Shown: positions 28,150 through 36,806 of the stretch, one piece after another
Position numbering within the stretch: the first letter of the stretch is position 1
How the letters are laid out: the number at the start of each line of letters is the position of its first letter
Assembly: GCF_003003035.1 (NCBI RefSeq)
Contig: NZ_PVTS01000002.1
Coordinates: 248,001-312,000 of the forward strand
Direction of reading: 5' to 3'
Length of the DNA stretch: 64,000 nt
Source: Marinilabilia salmonicolor
GTDB taxonomy: Bacteria > Bacteroidota > Bacteroidia > Bacteroidales > Marinilabiliaceae
Program-made: the position numbers and the translations under genes
The notes under the pieces: model-generated
What the model saw: the letters and a program-made list of their open reading frames with translations, nothing else
Database searches by the model: none
Told to the model about the DNA's origin: nothing

Positions 28150-29289
28150 TCAGAACTGCCCCAATCGCTTTGCTACTTCTTCCAGATTCTCATCTGTGCG
28201 TGCAAAATTAAACCGCAACAGGTGCTTTTTCGATTTTTCGTGATAGAAAGCACTAATCGGAACAGTTGTTACCCCTGCCTCTTTAACAAGCCGTATGGCA
28301 AAATCCTTATCGCTCTCATCAGATATATTATCGTAACTAAAAAGCTGAAAAAAGGTGCCGTGCGAAACAATTGGCTTGAAGCGGGTGGTGGCCATTAATT
28401 CATTGAAACGATCACGCTTTTCTTTGTAGAATTCGGCCAGTTGAAGATATTCCTCTTTATACTCCAGAAATTCTGAAAGTGCCCATTGGAAAGGTGATGA
28501 CACACTCTGCATCATAACGCGTTGCACCTTTCTCAATTCGTGCATAACATCAGCAGGACCGGCACAATAGCCTATCTGCCAACCTGAAACATGATAAGTT
28601 TCGCCAAAGGAACTGATGATCACACTTCGCTCGGCAAGCTTTGGGTAAAGAGCAACGCTCTGATGCGAATCACCATTGAAAACAATGTGTTCAAAAATCT
28701 CATCTGAAAGAACCGTGATTCGGGTGCCATTGATAATCTTCTGCAGACGCAGCATATCCAACTCAGAAAAGACCATCCCGGTAGGATTGTGGGGCGAATT
28801 AATGATAATCATGCGGGTGTTGGCAGTAATCAACTTCTGAACCTCTTCCCAGTCAATTCGAAAATCATTCCCTTTCAGCGGCACGAAAACCGGCTTCCCT
28901 CCATTAATTTCAATGGCAGGTACGTAGCTGTCATAGGCGGGTTCAAAAATCACCACCTCATCACCTTCCCGGATAAGGGCAGTCACAATGGTGAAAATCG
29001 CCTGGGTAGCGCCGGCAGTAATGGTAATTTCTGTCTCCGGATTGTATCTATGTCCGTACAGATTCTCAATTTTTTCGGAAACACGCTCCCTCAAACTCGT
29101 TACTCCATATGGCGGTGCAAATTCATTGATTCCTTCGGATATATGCTTCTGCACAAGATCGATTAACCTCGGGGAACAATGAAAATCGGTATAACCGGTG
29201 GCCATATTAATGGCATTGTGGCTATCGCCCAACTCACTCATTGCATTTACAATACTGTTCTCAAGGGTAATAAGCTTGGGAGCTATCAT
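28150..29289 (-). CDS. Fold-type I aminotransferase homologue lacking the PLP lysine
   Basis: 379 residues, closest by motif to methionine aminotransferases of the YbdL type. Most active-site features are present: GATQA (cofactor phosphate), NSPHNPTG, Asp in SDEIFEH (pyridine nitrogen) and the substrate-carboxylate Arg in LLRFNFA. At the Schiff-base position, where the family reads SSFGKTYH, this protein reads SSFGETYH: Glu230 (codon 28600-28602, GAA). The phosphate-contacting basic residue of the following G-W-K is also changed (GWQ). With both gone it should not transaminate, so it is either a pseudoenzyme or a decaying gene. The frame is otherwise intact and full length. Confidence 0.85.
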   Translation of the reverse strand: MIAPKLITLENSIVNAMSELGDSHNAINMATGYTDFHCSPRLIDLVQKHISEGINEFAPPYGVTSLRERVSEKIENLYGHRYNPETEITITAGATQAIFTIVTALIREGDEVVIFEPAYDSYVPAIEINGGKPVFVPLKGNDFRIDWEEVQKLITANTRMIIINSPHNPTGMVFSELDMLRLQKIINGTRITVLSDEIFEHIVFNGDSHQSVALYPKLAERSVIISSFGETYHVSGWQIGYCAGPADVMHELRKVQRVMMQSVSSPFQWALSEFLEYKEEYLQLAEFYKEKRDRFNELMATTRFKPIVSHGTFFQLFSYDNISDESDKDFAIRLVKEAGVTTVPISAFYHEKSKKHLLRFNFARTDENLEEVAKRLGQF

Positions 29290-29742
29290 GATAAAATATA
29301 ATTTTTCAATGTCTGTTTAACCAAATATACTAATAATAGATGCAAAAATGCATCTTTTAATTCAAATAGAACCTCGCCTGTAAAAAACACCATTAAACAA
29401 GTAATCAACAATAACATACGCCCAACCCACTCAATTCAGGCTGCCAGCAAACACCTCCTTATCAGACTATTCTCTAATCTTACAAATAGCTACTATTTTT
29501 GATATAATATCAACCCATATTTGACAGAAAGCCCTATTTAATTGACCACCTGCCCTACTGAAGCACTAACCGGCTTTATTCATAAAAACCCAGAATGAAA
29601 AAACCATACTTCAAATACTAAAGAAACGAGCAAGGAAAAGTTTGTCTCTAACTGCGTGTCACTTTAGCATTAGCGGAGGCACAAGAGAATGTAAATAACC
29701 AGCTATACGAATACCATCAGACCAACAACTTAGATAGATTAT
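29290..29742. other. 453-bp gap with no recognisable feature
   Basis: A+T-rich sequence upstream of the aminotransferase gene and downstream of recO. I see no ORF, tRNA, terminator or repeat shared with the rest of the window. Confidence 0.5.
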
Positions 29743-30477
29743 CTACTGATGAAACATGCTTTGCAGTACCTCAAGGGATTTTAACGAACCAAAGCTGTTG
29801 GTGTGAAGCCGATAGAAATCGAGTAGTGAATTTAAAATTACACTTCTTTCAGAGGCATTTTTTGCAATCTCTTTCAGTGTAAAAACATCAACATCAAATA
29901 ACCGGTTAAAAAGTGCGGCTTTCCCGGGATTAAGAAATAGAGGATGGGCAGGTTCATGACTAGTGAAATCTCCGTTTTTCAAATCGAACCAATAGCGACT
30001 CCCAATAACATTATGGTTGGGATAAAAGCCCAGGAAATGTGTGAGGCGGAATAAAATAAAAAGATGAATGTTTTCGGTTCCTTCGGCTCCCGAATCCATC
30101 AGATCCAAAGACTGGTCTAAAAAATCAAACAACTCTGCTGCCGGATCCTGCATCACCAGGACTTTTGCCAACACCTCCACCAGAAAGAAAGCCTGAGCCC
30201 TTGTGCTTTGGTGATAAGGAACATTAACCAAAGGACGGTCCAGATAAAATTCCTTTATCCGGTGAAGATCTTTCCGGGGCGAATGATAAACCTCCAGTTT
30301 TACACGATTAAGAGGTTGAAGAAGAATGGTCTTCCGGCTTTTTCTGTTGCCCCGGACCCCGTTCACGATGTAATTCTGACGCCCCAACTCCCGGGTGTAA
30401 ATATGAATAATGGCACTGGTCTCACGATACAGCACGTGATCCAATATTATTCCGGAAGTTTTAATCAGTGTACTCAT
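29743..30477 (-). CDS. recO: DNA repair protein RecO
   Basis: 244 residues from the ATG at 30477 (MSTLIKTSGIILDHVLYRET); the open frame extends 55 codons upstream but without family similarity. The N-terminal OB-fold has the typical G-I-I-L-x-x-x-x-Y-x-E-x-S and Y-T-x-x-x-G motifs; the C-terminal part is helical with the L-x-H-F-L-G-F-x-P-N motif near residue 155. It loads RecA with RecF/RecR in gap repair. The zinc-finger cysteines seen in some RecO proteins are absent. Single gene. Confidence 0.88.
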   Translation of the reverse strand: MSTLIKTSGIILDHVLYRETSAIIHIYTRELGRQNYIVNGVRGNRKSRKTILLQPLNRVKLEVYHSPRKDLHRIKEFYLDRPLVNVPYHQSTRAQAFFLVEVLAKVLVMQDPAAELFDFLDQSLDLMDSGAEGTENIHLFILFRLTHFLGFYPNHNVIGSRYWFDLKNGDFTSHEPAHPLFLNPGKAALFNRLFDVDVFTLKEIAKNASERSVILNSLLDFYRLHTNSFGSLKSLEVLQSMFHQ

Positions 30478-30767
30478 CAACGTCGAATAATTTTCTTTGA
30501 GAATACAAAGATAAGAGTAATTGAACCACGGAAGAGGATAAAAAGGATTAAACCATATAAGGCATATTAGAAAAGCAGATTTGGTGATAGCTGTTAGCTC
30601 ATGCCTCTTAGCTCTTGGGAGAGAAGCCGCAGGGCTGAACATTAGCAGTCATTCCTTTATCTTTTTCAGAACACTATCGAAGCATAAAAAAAGCGCAATA
30701 AACACCACATTGCCGGTGTTTTTCATTTTAACCATAAAAAAGTAATCAATTAATTCCGGAATTTTTG

Positions 30768-30798
30768 TTTGCAACACCAAAGGAATGTTTTATATTTG
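30768..30798 (+). promoter_or_regulatory. Promoter of tRNA-Leu
   Basis: TTTG (30768-30771), 19 bp, then TATATTTG (30791-30798): a full match to the Bacteroidota vegetative promoter, 33 bp before the tRNA. Confidence 0.7.
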
Positions 30799-30831
30799 CA
30801 CCCGCAAAACATTGATTTTGCAACCAGCAAT

Positions 30832-30915
30832 GCCCAGGTGGCGGAATTGGTAGACGCGCTGGTCTCAAACACCAGTGATAGCAATATCGTGCCGGTTCGA
30901 TCCCGGCCCTGGGTA
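30832..30915 (+). tRNA. tRNA-Leu(CAA)
   Basis: 84 nt with a long variable arm, as expected of class II tRNAs. Acceptor GCCCAGG pairs with CCTGGGT, anticodon arm CTGGT-CTCAAAC-ACCAG with anticodon CAA at 30866-30868, and T-arm GCCGG-TTCGATC-CCGGC. CCA not encoded. Confidence 0.95.
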
Positions 30916-30921
30916 CTCAGA

Positions 30922-30955
30922 AAAAGCCTGACAAGTTGATTGTCAGGCTTTTTTT
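30922..30955. terminator. Bidirectional terminator
   Basis: Stem AAAAAGCCTGACA / TGTCAGGCTTTTT with continuing T run; it ends tRNA-Leu (plus) and can serve the sulP gene (minus), which stops at 30986. Confidence 0.85.
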
Positions 30956-30985
30956 TGCAGTAAACAGAGGCTTTCTTAATTCGCA

Positions 30986-32632
30986 TCACCCCCCATTTGC
31001 CAATTGCTCCACATACTGCAAAGCACTCAGGCGGTCGTGAAAAATATTCTCTTCTCCAACTTTCTGATGCAGCTTTAGTTTTCGCAGTCGTTTCTCTATA
31101 AAATGCCTACCGGGAACCAGATAAACGCTTTTCCCGAAGTCAAGGGCCTCGTCCACCATATTCTCAATGGCCAGCAAAACAGTCGTGTCGAGATGGGTTA
31201 CATCCTGAAGGTCCAGAATCAGGTGATTGCATGGAGCAATGTTTTTTCGCTCTCGTTGAATCGCTCTGGCCACTCCGAAAATCATCGGTCCGCTTAGGTA
31301 AAACAGATAAACCTTATCTCTGATTGTATCGAATATTTCTTTTTCCTCATCAGATAAAGGGGCGGTATCCACGCTATCTGAAATCATACGAAGATTAAAG
31401 CTTTGGAGGTGACTGAGTTTTTCGATGGTCAGCATATTGGCCACAAAAATGCCCAACCCGACTGCGATTACCAAATCCACAAAAATGGTCACCAGCAGCA
31501 CCCCATACATAATAAACAATGCTCCCTGACTAATTTTGTGGGCCCGCTTGATAAATGACCAGTCCAAAATATCGATCCCCACTTTAAATGCAATGGCAGC
31601 CAAAAGGGCCAGCGGAATATACTGAATCAAAGGTGCGGCCCCGAAAATAAGGATAACCAGAAATGCCGAACGCATAATTCCGGACCAGCGGCTTCGGGCT
31701 CCGGTGCGAATATTAACTACCGTTCCCATCGTAGCTCCGGCTCCGGGCAATGTTCCCAGAAGTCCTGCAAAGAGATTGGCCAGCCCCTGCCCCATCAGTT
31801 CACGGTTGCTGTTGTGTTCCTCGCGGGTCAGTGAGTCGGCAATCAGGGCGGTGAGAATGGTATCAATGCTGCCCAACAAGGCCAGCAGGAAAGCATCCAG
31901 AAAAACAGAACTCCAATTGTGATCCAGCGGCATCAGCGGCAAATTAAAGTTGGGCCATCCCAGATCAAACGCTCCAATGAGCCGGATCTCTCCCAGGCCC
32001 GGAATAAGAAACACCAGAAGACTGAAAAAGAGCAACACCGCAAGTTGAGAGGGGAAACGCCCCTGCCACCGTTTGGGATAAATCAGAAGTATCAGAAGGG
32101 CACTACCACCAATCAATAACTCCGGATAATTGACCGATTGCAAAAGTTCCGGAATATTTTTCGCCAATCCCACAATTCCACCTTTCACGGCATCATGTCC
32201 CAAAAAAGCCGGCAGCTGCATGACAATCAGAATCAGAGCAATGCCCGACATAAAGCCGCTGATAACAGAATAGGGCATCAACCGGAAGTAACGCCCCAAC
32301 TTAAAATAACCAAGCAGGATTTGAAACACTCCTGCGAAGAAAACCACCGTAAAAGAGTAAATCATTCCCTGATGTAGCCCGTATTCAGTGACGTTGGATG
32401 CAAAAACAGCCGTCATAAAAACAGCCATGGGGCCGGTAGGCTCAGAAATAAGCGTTTTGCTGCCCCCCGCAAGCGTGGCAACAAGTCCAATGATCACCGC
32501 TCCGTAAAGTCCGGCTTCCGGACCGGCACCCGAAGCAACTCCGAAAGTAAGCGCAATGGGGATGCTGACAATAGCGGCCACCAGCCCCCCGTAGATGTCG
32601 CCTCTTTTTATCTTTCCTATATATTTTGACAT
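30986..32632 (-). CDS. SulP-family anion transporter with STAS domain
   Basis: 548-residue inner-membrane protein. About 12 membrane segments (residues 10-425) with the SulP signatures A-L-T-F-G-V-A-S-G-A-G-P-E-A-G-L-Y-G-A and S-E-P-T-G-P-M-A; a C-terminal STAS domain (about 430-545) with the L-D-L-Q-D-V-T-H-L-D-T-T motif. Members carry sulfate, bicarbonate or other anions; substrate unknown here. It is divergent from the dCMP deaminase gene. Confidence 0.88.
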   Translation of the reverse strand: MSKYIGKIKRGDIYGGLVAAIVSIPIALTFGVASGAGPEAGLYGAVIIGLVATLAGGSKTLISEPTGPMAVFMTAVFASNVTEYGLHQGMIYSFTVVFFAGVFQILLGYFKLGRYFRLMPYSVISGFMSGIALILIVMQLPAFLGHDAVKGGIVGLAKNIPELLQSVNYPELLIGGSALLILLIYPKRWQGRFPSQLAVLLFFSLLVFLIPGLGEIRLIGAFDLGWPNFNLPLMPLDHNWSSVFLDAFLLALLGSIDTILTALIADSLTREEHNSNRELMGQGLANLFAGLLGTLPGAGATMGTVVNIRTGARSRWSGIMRSAFLVILIFGAAPLIQYIPLALLAAIAFKVGIDILDWSFIKRAHKISQGALFIMYGVLLVTIFVDLVIAVGLGIFVANMLTIEKLSHLQSFNLRMISDSVDTAPLSDEEKEIFDTIRDKVYLFYLSGPMIFGVARAIQRERKNIAPCNHLILDLQDVTHLDTTVLLAIENMVDEALDFGKSVYLVPGRHFIEKRLRKLKLHQKVGEENIFHDRLSALQYVEQLANGG

Positions 32633-32858
32633 GAGATTGTTTAAAATATCTTACCTGGTTTATTCATAAATTATCTGTTACGATGTTCAACTGCCTGCTA
32701 AATTCAGGCGTCCTCGATAAAAGTGACTTGAAAATAATTTACTATTTCCTTCATCAATTTTATCTGCGGTTGCCCTAATTTATTGGCATTTCAACATCTC
32801 ACAACGAAAACTTACGAATAAACCAGGCTTAATGACAACCGAAAAATAGAAAGATTGT

Positions 32859-32888
32859 TCCAAAAAGAATTCGATCTTTTTGGAACTG
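32859..32888. repeat. Perfect 12-bp inverted repeat
   Basis: Arms GTTCCAAAAAGA / TCTTTTTGGAAC around ATTCGA. It lies between two divergent genes, upstream of the deaminase promoter, so it may be an operator or cruciform rather than a terminator. Confidence 0.8.
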
Positions 32889-32915
32889 TATCAACTTCCA
32901 AGTCACATTCTTTGT

Positions 32916-32923
32916 TAATTTTG
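32916..32923 (+). promoter_or_regulatory. Putative -7 box for the dCMP deaminase gene
   Basis: TAATTTTG matches TAnnTTTG, 38 bp before the GTG start. Confidence 0.45.
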
Positions 32924-32961
32924 TAGCAACTGAAGAGTATTAATCATCAATTCTTTACCCT

Positions 32962-33408
32962 GTGAGCAACGAAAAACAGCAGATTCTGGATCGCAGATAC
33001 CTTGATATGGCCCGCATCTGGGCACAAAACAGTTATTGCAAACGCCGTCAGGTTGGAGCCTTACTGGTACGCGACAAAATGATCATCAGCGACGGTTACA
33101 ATGGCACACCATCCGGATTTGAAAACATCTGCGAAGATGAAGACAACAAAACTAAACCCTACGTATTGCACGCCGAGGCCAACGCCATCACCAAAGTTGC
33201 CCGGTCGGGAAACAGCAGCGATGGGGCTACACTTTATGTAACCTCATCCCCCTGTCTGGAATGTTCTAAGCTGATTATTCAGGCCGGTATTACCAGAGTT
33301 GTTTTCTCAGAGAACTACCGCGTCGAAGATGGAGTAAACCTCCTGCGAAGAGCCAACATTGAAGTGGTACAGCTGGAATCCCGCAATTCCGAAAAAGCCG
33401 CTGATTAA
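32962..33408 (+). CDS. dCMP deaminase
   Basis: 148 residues with a GTG start at 32962 (MSNEKQQ). Zinc-dependent deaminase motifs HAEAN (His70, Glu72) and PCLEC (Cys98, Cys101) are complete, and the N-terminal C-K-R-R-Q-V-G-A and the G-Y-N-G-T-P segments are those of dCMP deaminases, which make dUMP for thymidylate synthesis. It precedes the CtpA protease gene by 55 bp, a common Bacteroidota order, so the two are probably co-transcribed with the DUF4834 gene. Confidence 0.9.
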   Translation: MSNEKQQILDRRYLDMARIWAQNSYCKRRQVGALLVRDKMIISDGYNGTPSGFENICEDEDNKTKPYVLHAEANAITKVARSGNSSDGATLYVTSSPCLECSKLIIQAGITRVVFSENYRVEDGVNLLRRANIEVVQLESRNSEKAAD

Positions 33409-33463
33409 GGAACAGTTTTTGTTACTACTCCGGAATTGCTAAAACTATAAGAACAGTCAACAA

Positions 33464-35149
33464 ATGAACGAGCAACACAAGAATACCGCACGACAAATAT
33501 ATCTACCCATGGTGCTGGCAGCAGTGCTGATTGCCGGAATGTTTATCGGACGCATTACCAATCCTTCCGGAAACGGATCGTCGGGGCAACGCTTAATGCT
33601 TGCTCCCGAATCGGGCAAACTTCAAACCATCATCAACCTCATCGACGAACAATATGTGGATAGTGTGGACGCATCGAAACTGGTTGAAGATGTCATCCCT
33701 GAAGTACTGGAAGGCCTGGATCCGCACAGTGTTTACATCCCGCCCAAAGATTTGAAGGCTGCCAATCAGGAGCTGGAAGGCAACTTTGGCGGCATAGGAG
33801 TCGAATTCAGCATGCCCGATGATACCGTAATGGTGGTAAGTGTTGTCTCCGGAGGGCCATCTGAAAAAGTAGGCATCCTGCCGGGTGACCGTATCATCAC
33901 TGTAAACGACTCTGTAATTGCCGGCGTAGATATGCCCACCAATGATGTGGTAGGAATGCTTAGAGGAGACATCGGAACCAAAGTAAATGTTGGTGTTCAG
34001 CGACGCAACCGAAAAGATCTCATTGACTTTGAAATCACTCGTGGAAACATCCCCATGTACAGTGTTGATGTATCCTATATGGTCACCGACTCCATTGGAT
34101 ATGTCAAAATCAACCGCTTTGCCCGCAACACCTATCAGGAACTGCTTTCTGCCCTGGCAAAACTCAAAGCTCACAATTGCAGCGATATCATTGTTGATTT
34201 ACGTGGGAATTCAGGTGGCTACCTGGATATTGCCATCAGCATGGTCAACGAATTTCTGAGCAAAGGCGATATGATTGTTTATACTGAAGGAGTCAACAAC
34301 CCGAGACAAGACGTATATGCCAATGGCTCAGGATCCTGCAAAGACATCGGAGTCACGGTACTTATTGATGAATTCAGCGCTTCGGCCAGCGAAATTTTTG
34401 CCGGGGCCATGCAGGACAATGACCGCGGACTCGTAGTCGGTCGTCGTTCCTTTGGAAAAGGCCTGGTGCAACAGCAGTTCTCGCTCCCTGCAGGTGGTGC
34501 ATTACGGCTTACCGTAGCCCGTTACTACACCCCAAGTGGAAGGTCTATTCAAAAACCGTACGACAACGGCGTAGAGGACTATTACCACGACATCATTGAA
34601 CGTTTTGAACATGGAGAATTTTTTGAAAAAGACAGCATCTCCGTCAATGATTCATTAAAATACAAAACTGTTGGAGGTCGCACTGTTTATGGTGGTGGAG
34701 GCATCATGCCTGATGTATTTGTACCACGTGATACTACTGACCATTCAGATTATTACTACCGTCTGCGGGAAACAGGAACCATTTACCAGTTTGCACTGGA
34801 GTATGCCGATCGCAACCGGGAAGAACTTTCCGCTTTTGAAAATGTAAAAACACTTAAAAACCATTTGGATCAACAAGATATCAGCAATCAATTGATTGAA
34901 TTTGCAAAAACAAAGGATGTGAAATATCATCACAGTGATTTCCAAAGGTCGAAAAATCTGATCGATCTGGAAACCAAAGCTTACATCGCACGCAACATCC
35001 TGGACAATGAAGGCTTCTACCCCATCATCAGTGAAGAGGATGAAGTGTTGCAGAAAGCAATTGAGCTGATTCAAACAAACAATCTGGAAGCCGTTTTATT
35101 TGAAAATCAATCAGAAGAAATTCCCGCAGAAATAACTGCGGAAAACTGA
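33464..35149 (+). CDS. Carboxy-terminal processing protease (S41, PDZ)
   Basis: 561 residues with an N-terminal membrane/signal segment (about 13-29). A PDZ domain is at about 105-185 (G-G-I-G-V-E-F, L-P-G-D-R-I). The S41 serine/lysine dyad is Ser307 (in FSASASEI) and Lys332 (SFGKG), 25 residues apart as in the Prc/CtpA family. A long C-terminal region (about 380-561) follows. It would degrade or trim periplasmic proteins. Sandwiched between the deaminase and DUF4834 genes, which it abuts. Confidence 0.9.
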   Translation: MNEQHKNTARQIYLPMVLAAVLIAGMFIGRITNPSGNGSSGQRLMLAPESGKLQTIINLIDEQYVDSVDASKLVEDVIPEVLEGLDPHSVYIPPKDLKAANQELEGNFGGIGVEFSMPDDTVMVVSVVSGGPSEKVGILPGDRIITVNDSVIAGVDMPTNDVVGMLRGDIGTKVNVGVQRRNRKDLIDFEITRGNIPMYSVDVSYMVTDSIGYVKINRFARNTYQELLSALAKLKAHNCSDIIVDLRGNSGGYLDIAISMVNEFLSKGDMIVYTEGVNNPRQDVYANGSGSCKDIGVTVLIDEFSASASEIFAGAMQDNDRGLVVGRRSFGKGLVQQQFSLPAGGALRLTVARYYTPSGRSIQKPYDNGVEDYYHDIIERFEHGEFFEKDSISVNDSLKYKTVGGRTVYGGGGIMPDVFVPRDTTDHSDYYYRLRETGTIYQFALEYADRNREELSAFENVKTLKNHLDQQDISNQLIEFAKTKDVKYHHSDFQRSKNLIDLETKAYIARNILDNEGFYPIISEEDEVLQKAIELIQTNNLEAVLFENQSEEIPAEITAEN

Positions 35150-35188
35150 TTGACGAAATCGCAATATCAGGAAAAGAGAAAAATTATT

Positions 35189-35452
35189 ATGGGAACACTG
35201 GCAAGAATACTACTGATTTTTATAATCATCTATTATTTGTTTCGCCTGATTGGAAGATACCTGTTTCCTTATCTGCTAAAGAATCAGGTAGAAAAAATGC
35301 AAAAGAAACAGGAGCAATCACGCAAAGATTTTGAAAACAAACAACGATCTCAAGAGGGTAAGGTAACCATCGATTACAACACCAAAAAGAATAAAAAAAG
35401 AGGAAACGACAACCCTCCGGGTGAATATGTGGATTATGAAGAGATCAAATAA
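35189..35452 (+). CDS. DUF4834 family small membrane protein
   Basis: 87 residues from the ATG at 35189 (MGTLARILLIFIIIYYLFRL). A single membrane helix (about 4-20) is followed by a charged, lysine-rich tail (KQEQSRKDFENKQRSQEGK) ending GEYVDYEEIK. Bacteroidota DUF4834 proteins have this layout; role unknown. It follows the protease gene closely and is ended by a strong terminator. Confidence 0.75.
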   Translation: MGTLARILLIFIIIYYLFRLIGRYLFPYLLKNQVEKMQKKQEQSRKDFENKQRSQEGKVTIDYNTKKNKKRGNDNPPGEYVDYEEIK

Positions 35453-35479
35453 AAAAAGCGCCGGTCAGGCGCTTTTTTT
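35452..35479. terminator. Bidirectional terminator
   Basis: AAAAAAGCGCC-GGTCA-GGCGCTTTTTTT; it separates the DUF4834 gene (plus) and ilvE (minus), which stops at 35485. Confidence 0.88.
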
Positions 35480-35484
35480 ATTCG

Positions 35485-36501
35485 TTATTCAATTACAGTA
35501 ACCCATCCGTAAGGATCGGGCTCGTCGCCATACTGGATGGCCCGCAACTTATTGTAAAGCTTCCTTGATATCGGGCCGGGTTCTCCGTCTTTGGAGAAAC
35601 TGTACGACTTATTGTTGTCAATGTCATCGATGCGCCCAACCGGGCTGATTACAGCTGCCGTTCCACACTGCCCTACCTCCTCGAAGGTACCTACTTCTTC
35701 AAATGGAACCGGACGACGCTCTGTTTTGAGCCCCATATCCTGTGCCAGCTGAATAAGACTCTTGTTGGTGATGGATGGCAAAATAGATTTGGATTCCGGA
35801 GTAATATAAGTATTGTCTTTAATCCCGAAAAAGTTGGCCGGTCCACACTCATCAATGTATTTCTTTTCACGGCTGTCGAGATACAACACTGCCGAATAGC
35901 CCTTATCTTTAGCCAGCATACCGGCTTTCAGACTGGCAGCGTAGTTGCCGCCCACTTTAATATTCCCGGTTCCCTGGGGTGCGGCACGATCATATTCGCG
36001 CATCACAGCCACATTGGTCAATTTAAACCCTTCCTTGAAGTAAGGACCTACAGGGGTTACAAAAACCATAAACAAAAACTCGTCAGCCGGCTGAACACCC
36101 ACTTTAGGCCCGGAACCAATCAACAATGGACGGATGTACAATGAAGCTCCCGACTCATAAGGAGGAACAAAGCGTTTGTTCAGAGACACCACTTTTTTCA
36201 CTGCTTCCACAAACAGTTCCTCCGGCACCTCTGCCATCATAATGCCCTGAGCAGATGAAATCATCCGCTTGGCATTGTCAGCAGCACGGAAAATCCGGAT
36301 TTTATCATCTTTCCCGCGAAAAGCTTTCAGCCCTTCAAAGGACTCCTGTCCGTAATGCAGCGCAGTGGCCGCTATGTGAATATTAATCTGATTGGAGGAA
36401 GAAACTTCCAGTTCTCCCCATTTTCCGTTCCGGTAGTAACAACGAACGTTGTAGTCGGTATCCAGATAACTAAAGGATAAGTTTGGCCAGTCTATGTTCA
36501 T
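35485..36501 (-). CDS. ilvE: Branched-chain amino acid aminotransferase
   Basis: 338 residues from the ATG at 36501 (MNIDWPNLSFSYL); an ATG seven codons earlier is possible. Class IV PLP enzyme with G-Q-E-S-F-E-G-L-K-A, G-G-N-Y-A-A-S-L-K-A and the cofactor Lys214 in EKKYIDECG. It makes or degrades leucine, isoleucine and valine via their 2-oxo acids. Length matches the eukaryote-like bacterial branch. A 197-bp repeat element lies between it and the TauE/SafE gene upstream. Confidence 0.9.
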   Translation of the reverse strand: MNIDWPNLSFSYLDTDYNVRCYYRNGKWGELEVSSSNQINIHIAATALHYGQESFEGLKAFRGKDDKIRIFRAADNAKRMISSAQGIMMAEVPEELFVEAVKKVVSLNKRFVPPYESGASLYIRPLLIGSGPKVGVQPADEFLFMVFVTPVGPYFKEGFKLTNVAVMREYDRAAPQGTGNIKVGGNYAASLKAGMLAKDKGYSAVLYLDSREKKYIDECGPANFFGIKDNTYITPESKSILPSITNKSLIQLAQDMGLKTERRPVPFEEVGTFEEVGQCGTAAVISPVGRIDDIDNNKSYSFSKDGEPGPISRKLYNKLRAIQYGDEPDPYGWVTVIE

Positions 36502-36609
36502 GACAATATTGGTTTTAAACAATCATAATAATGGGTTTAAAGTTAATGATTTTTCGCTAAAGAGGGATGAATAAAATCAGCTGGTAAATATGTTTTTGAA
36601 CAACTACTT

Positions 36610-36806
36610 AGTGCCTGTCTATAAAACCGGGAAAGTCTGTAAAAAGCCATGTGTATGGTAAGAAAGTACCAATTACCAGGCTTGCGACCGCGTGCCGCCT
36701 AAAGCTTTAGCAGTGGCGCTAGCCCGAAAATACGCAGTTTACTTGAATAAATGAGGAATTTTCGGGCAAGCGTAACGCAGCAAATGGTACTTTATGGACA
36801 GAAACT
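36610..36806. mobile_element. MITE-like element, copy 1
   Basis: 197 bp non-coding element. Ends AGTGCCTGTCTATAAA and (inverted) AGTTTCTGTCCATAAA; flanked by ACTT on both sides (36606-36609 and 36807-36810), within a longer match AACTACTT. Near the right end is a hairpin with outer stem GCCCGAAAAT / ATTTTCGGGC (36722-36731 / 36758-36767) enclosing GCAG-TTTACT..AATAAA-TGAG. The right end supplies the stop codon of the TauE/SafE gene. No transposase is encoded. Confidence 0.8.

Larger units (their letters stand above)
32633..32961. other. 329-bp divergent intergenic region with inverted repeat and promoter
   Basis: Holds a 12-bp inverted repeat (32859-32888) and a -7 box for the deaminase gene (32916-32923); otherwise A+T-rich with no gene. 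Confidence 0.6.

Noticed and set aside
33593-34174. 193-codon minus-strand ORF opposite the CtpA protease
   Set aside because: Shadow of a gene with an intact Ser/Lys dyad and PDZ domain.
36610-36806. CRISPR or tandem-repeat array
   Set aside because: Only single hairpin elements with terminal inverted repeats; no regular direct repeats with spacers.
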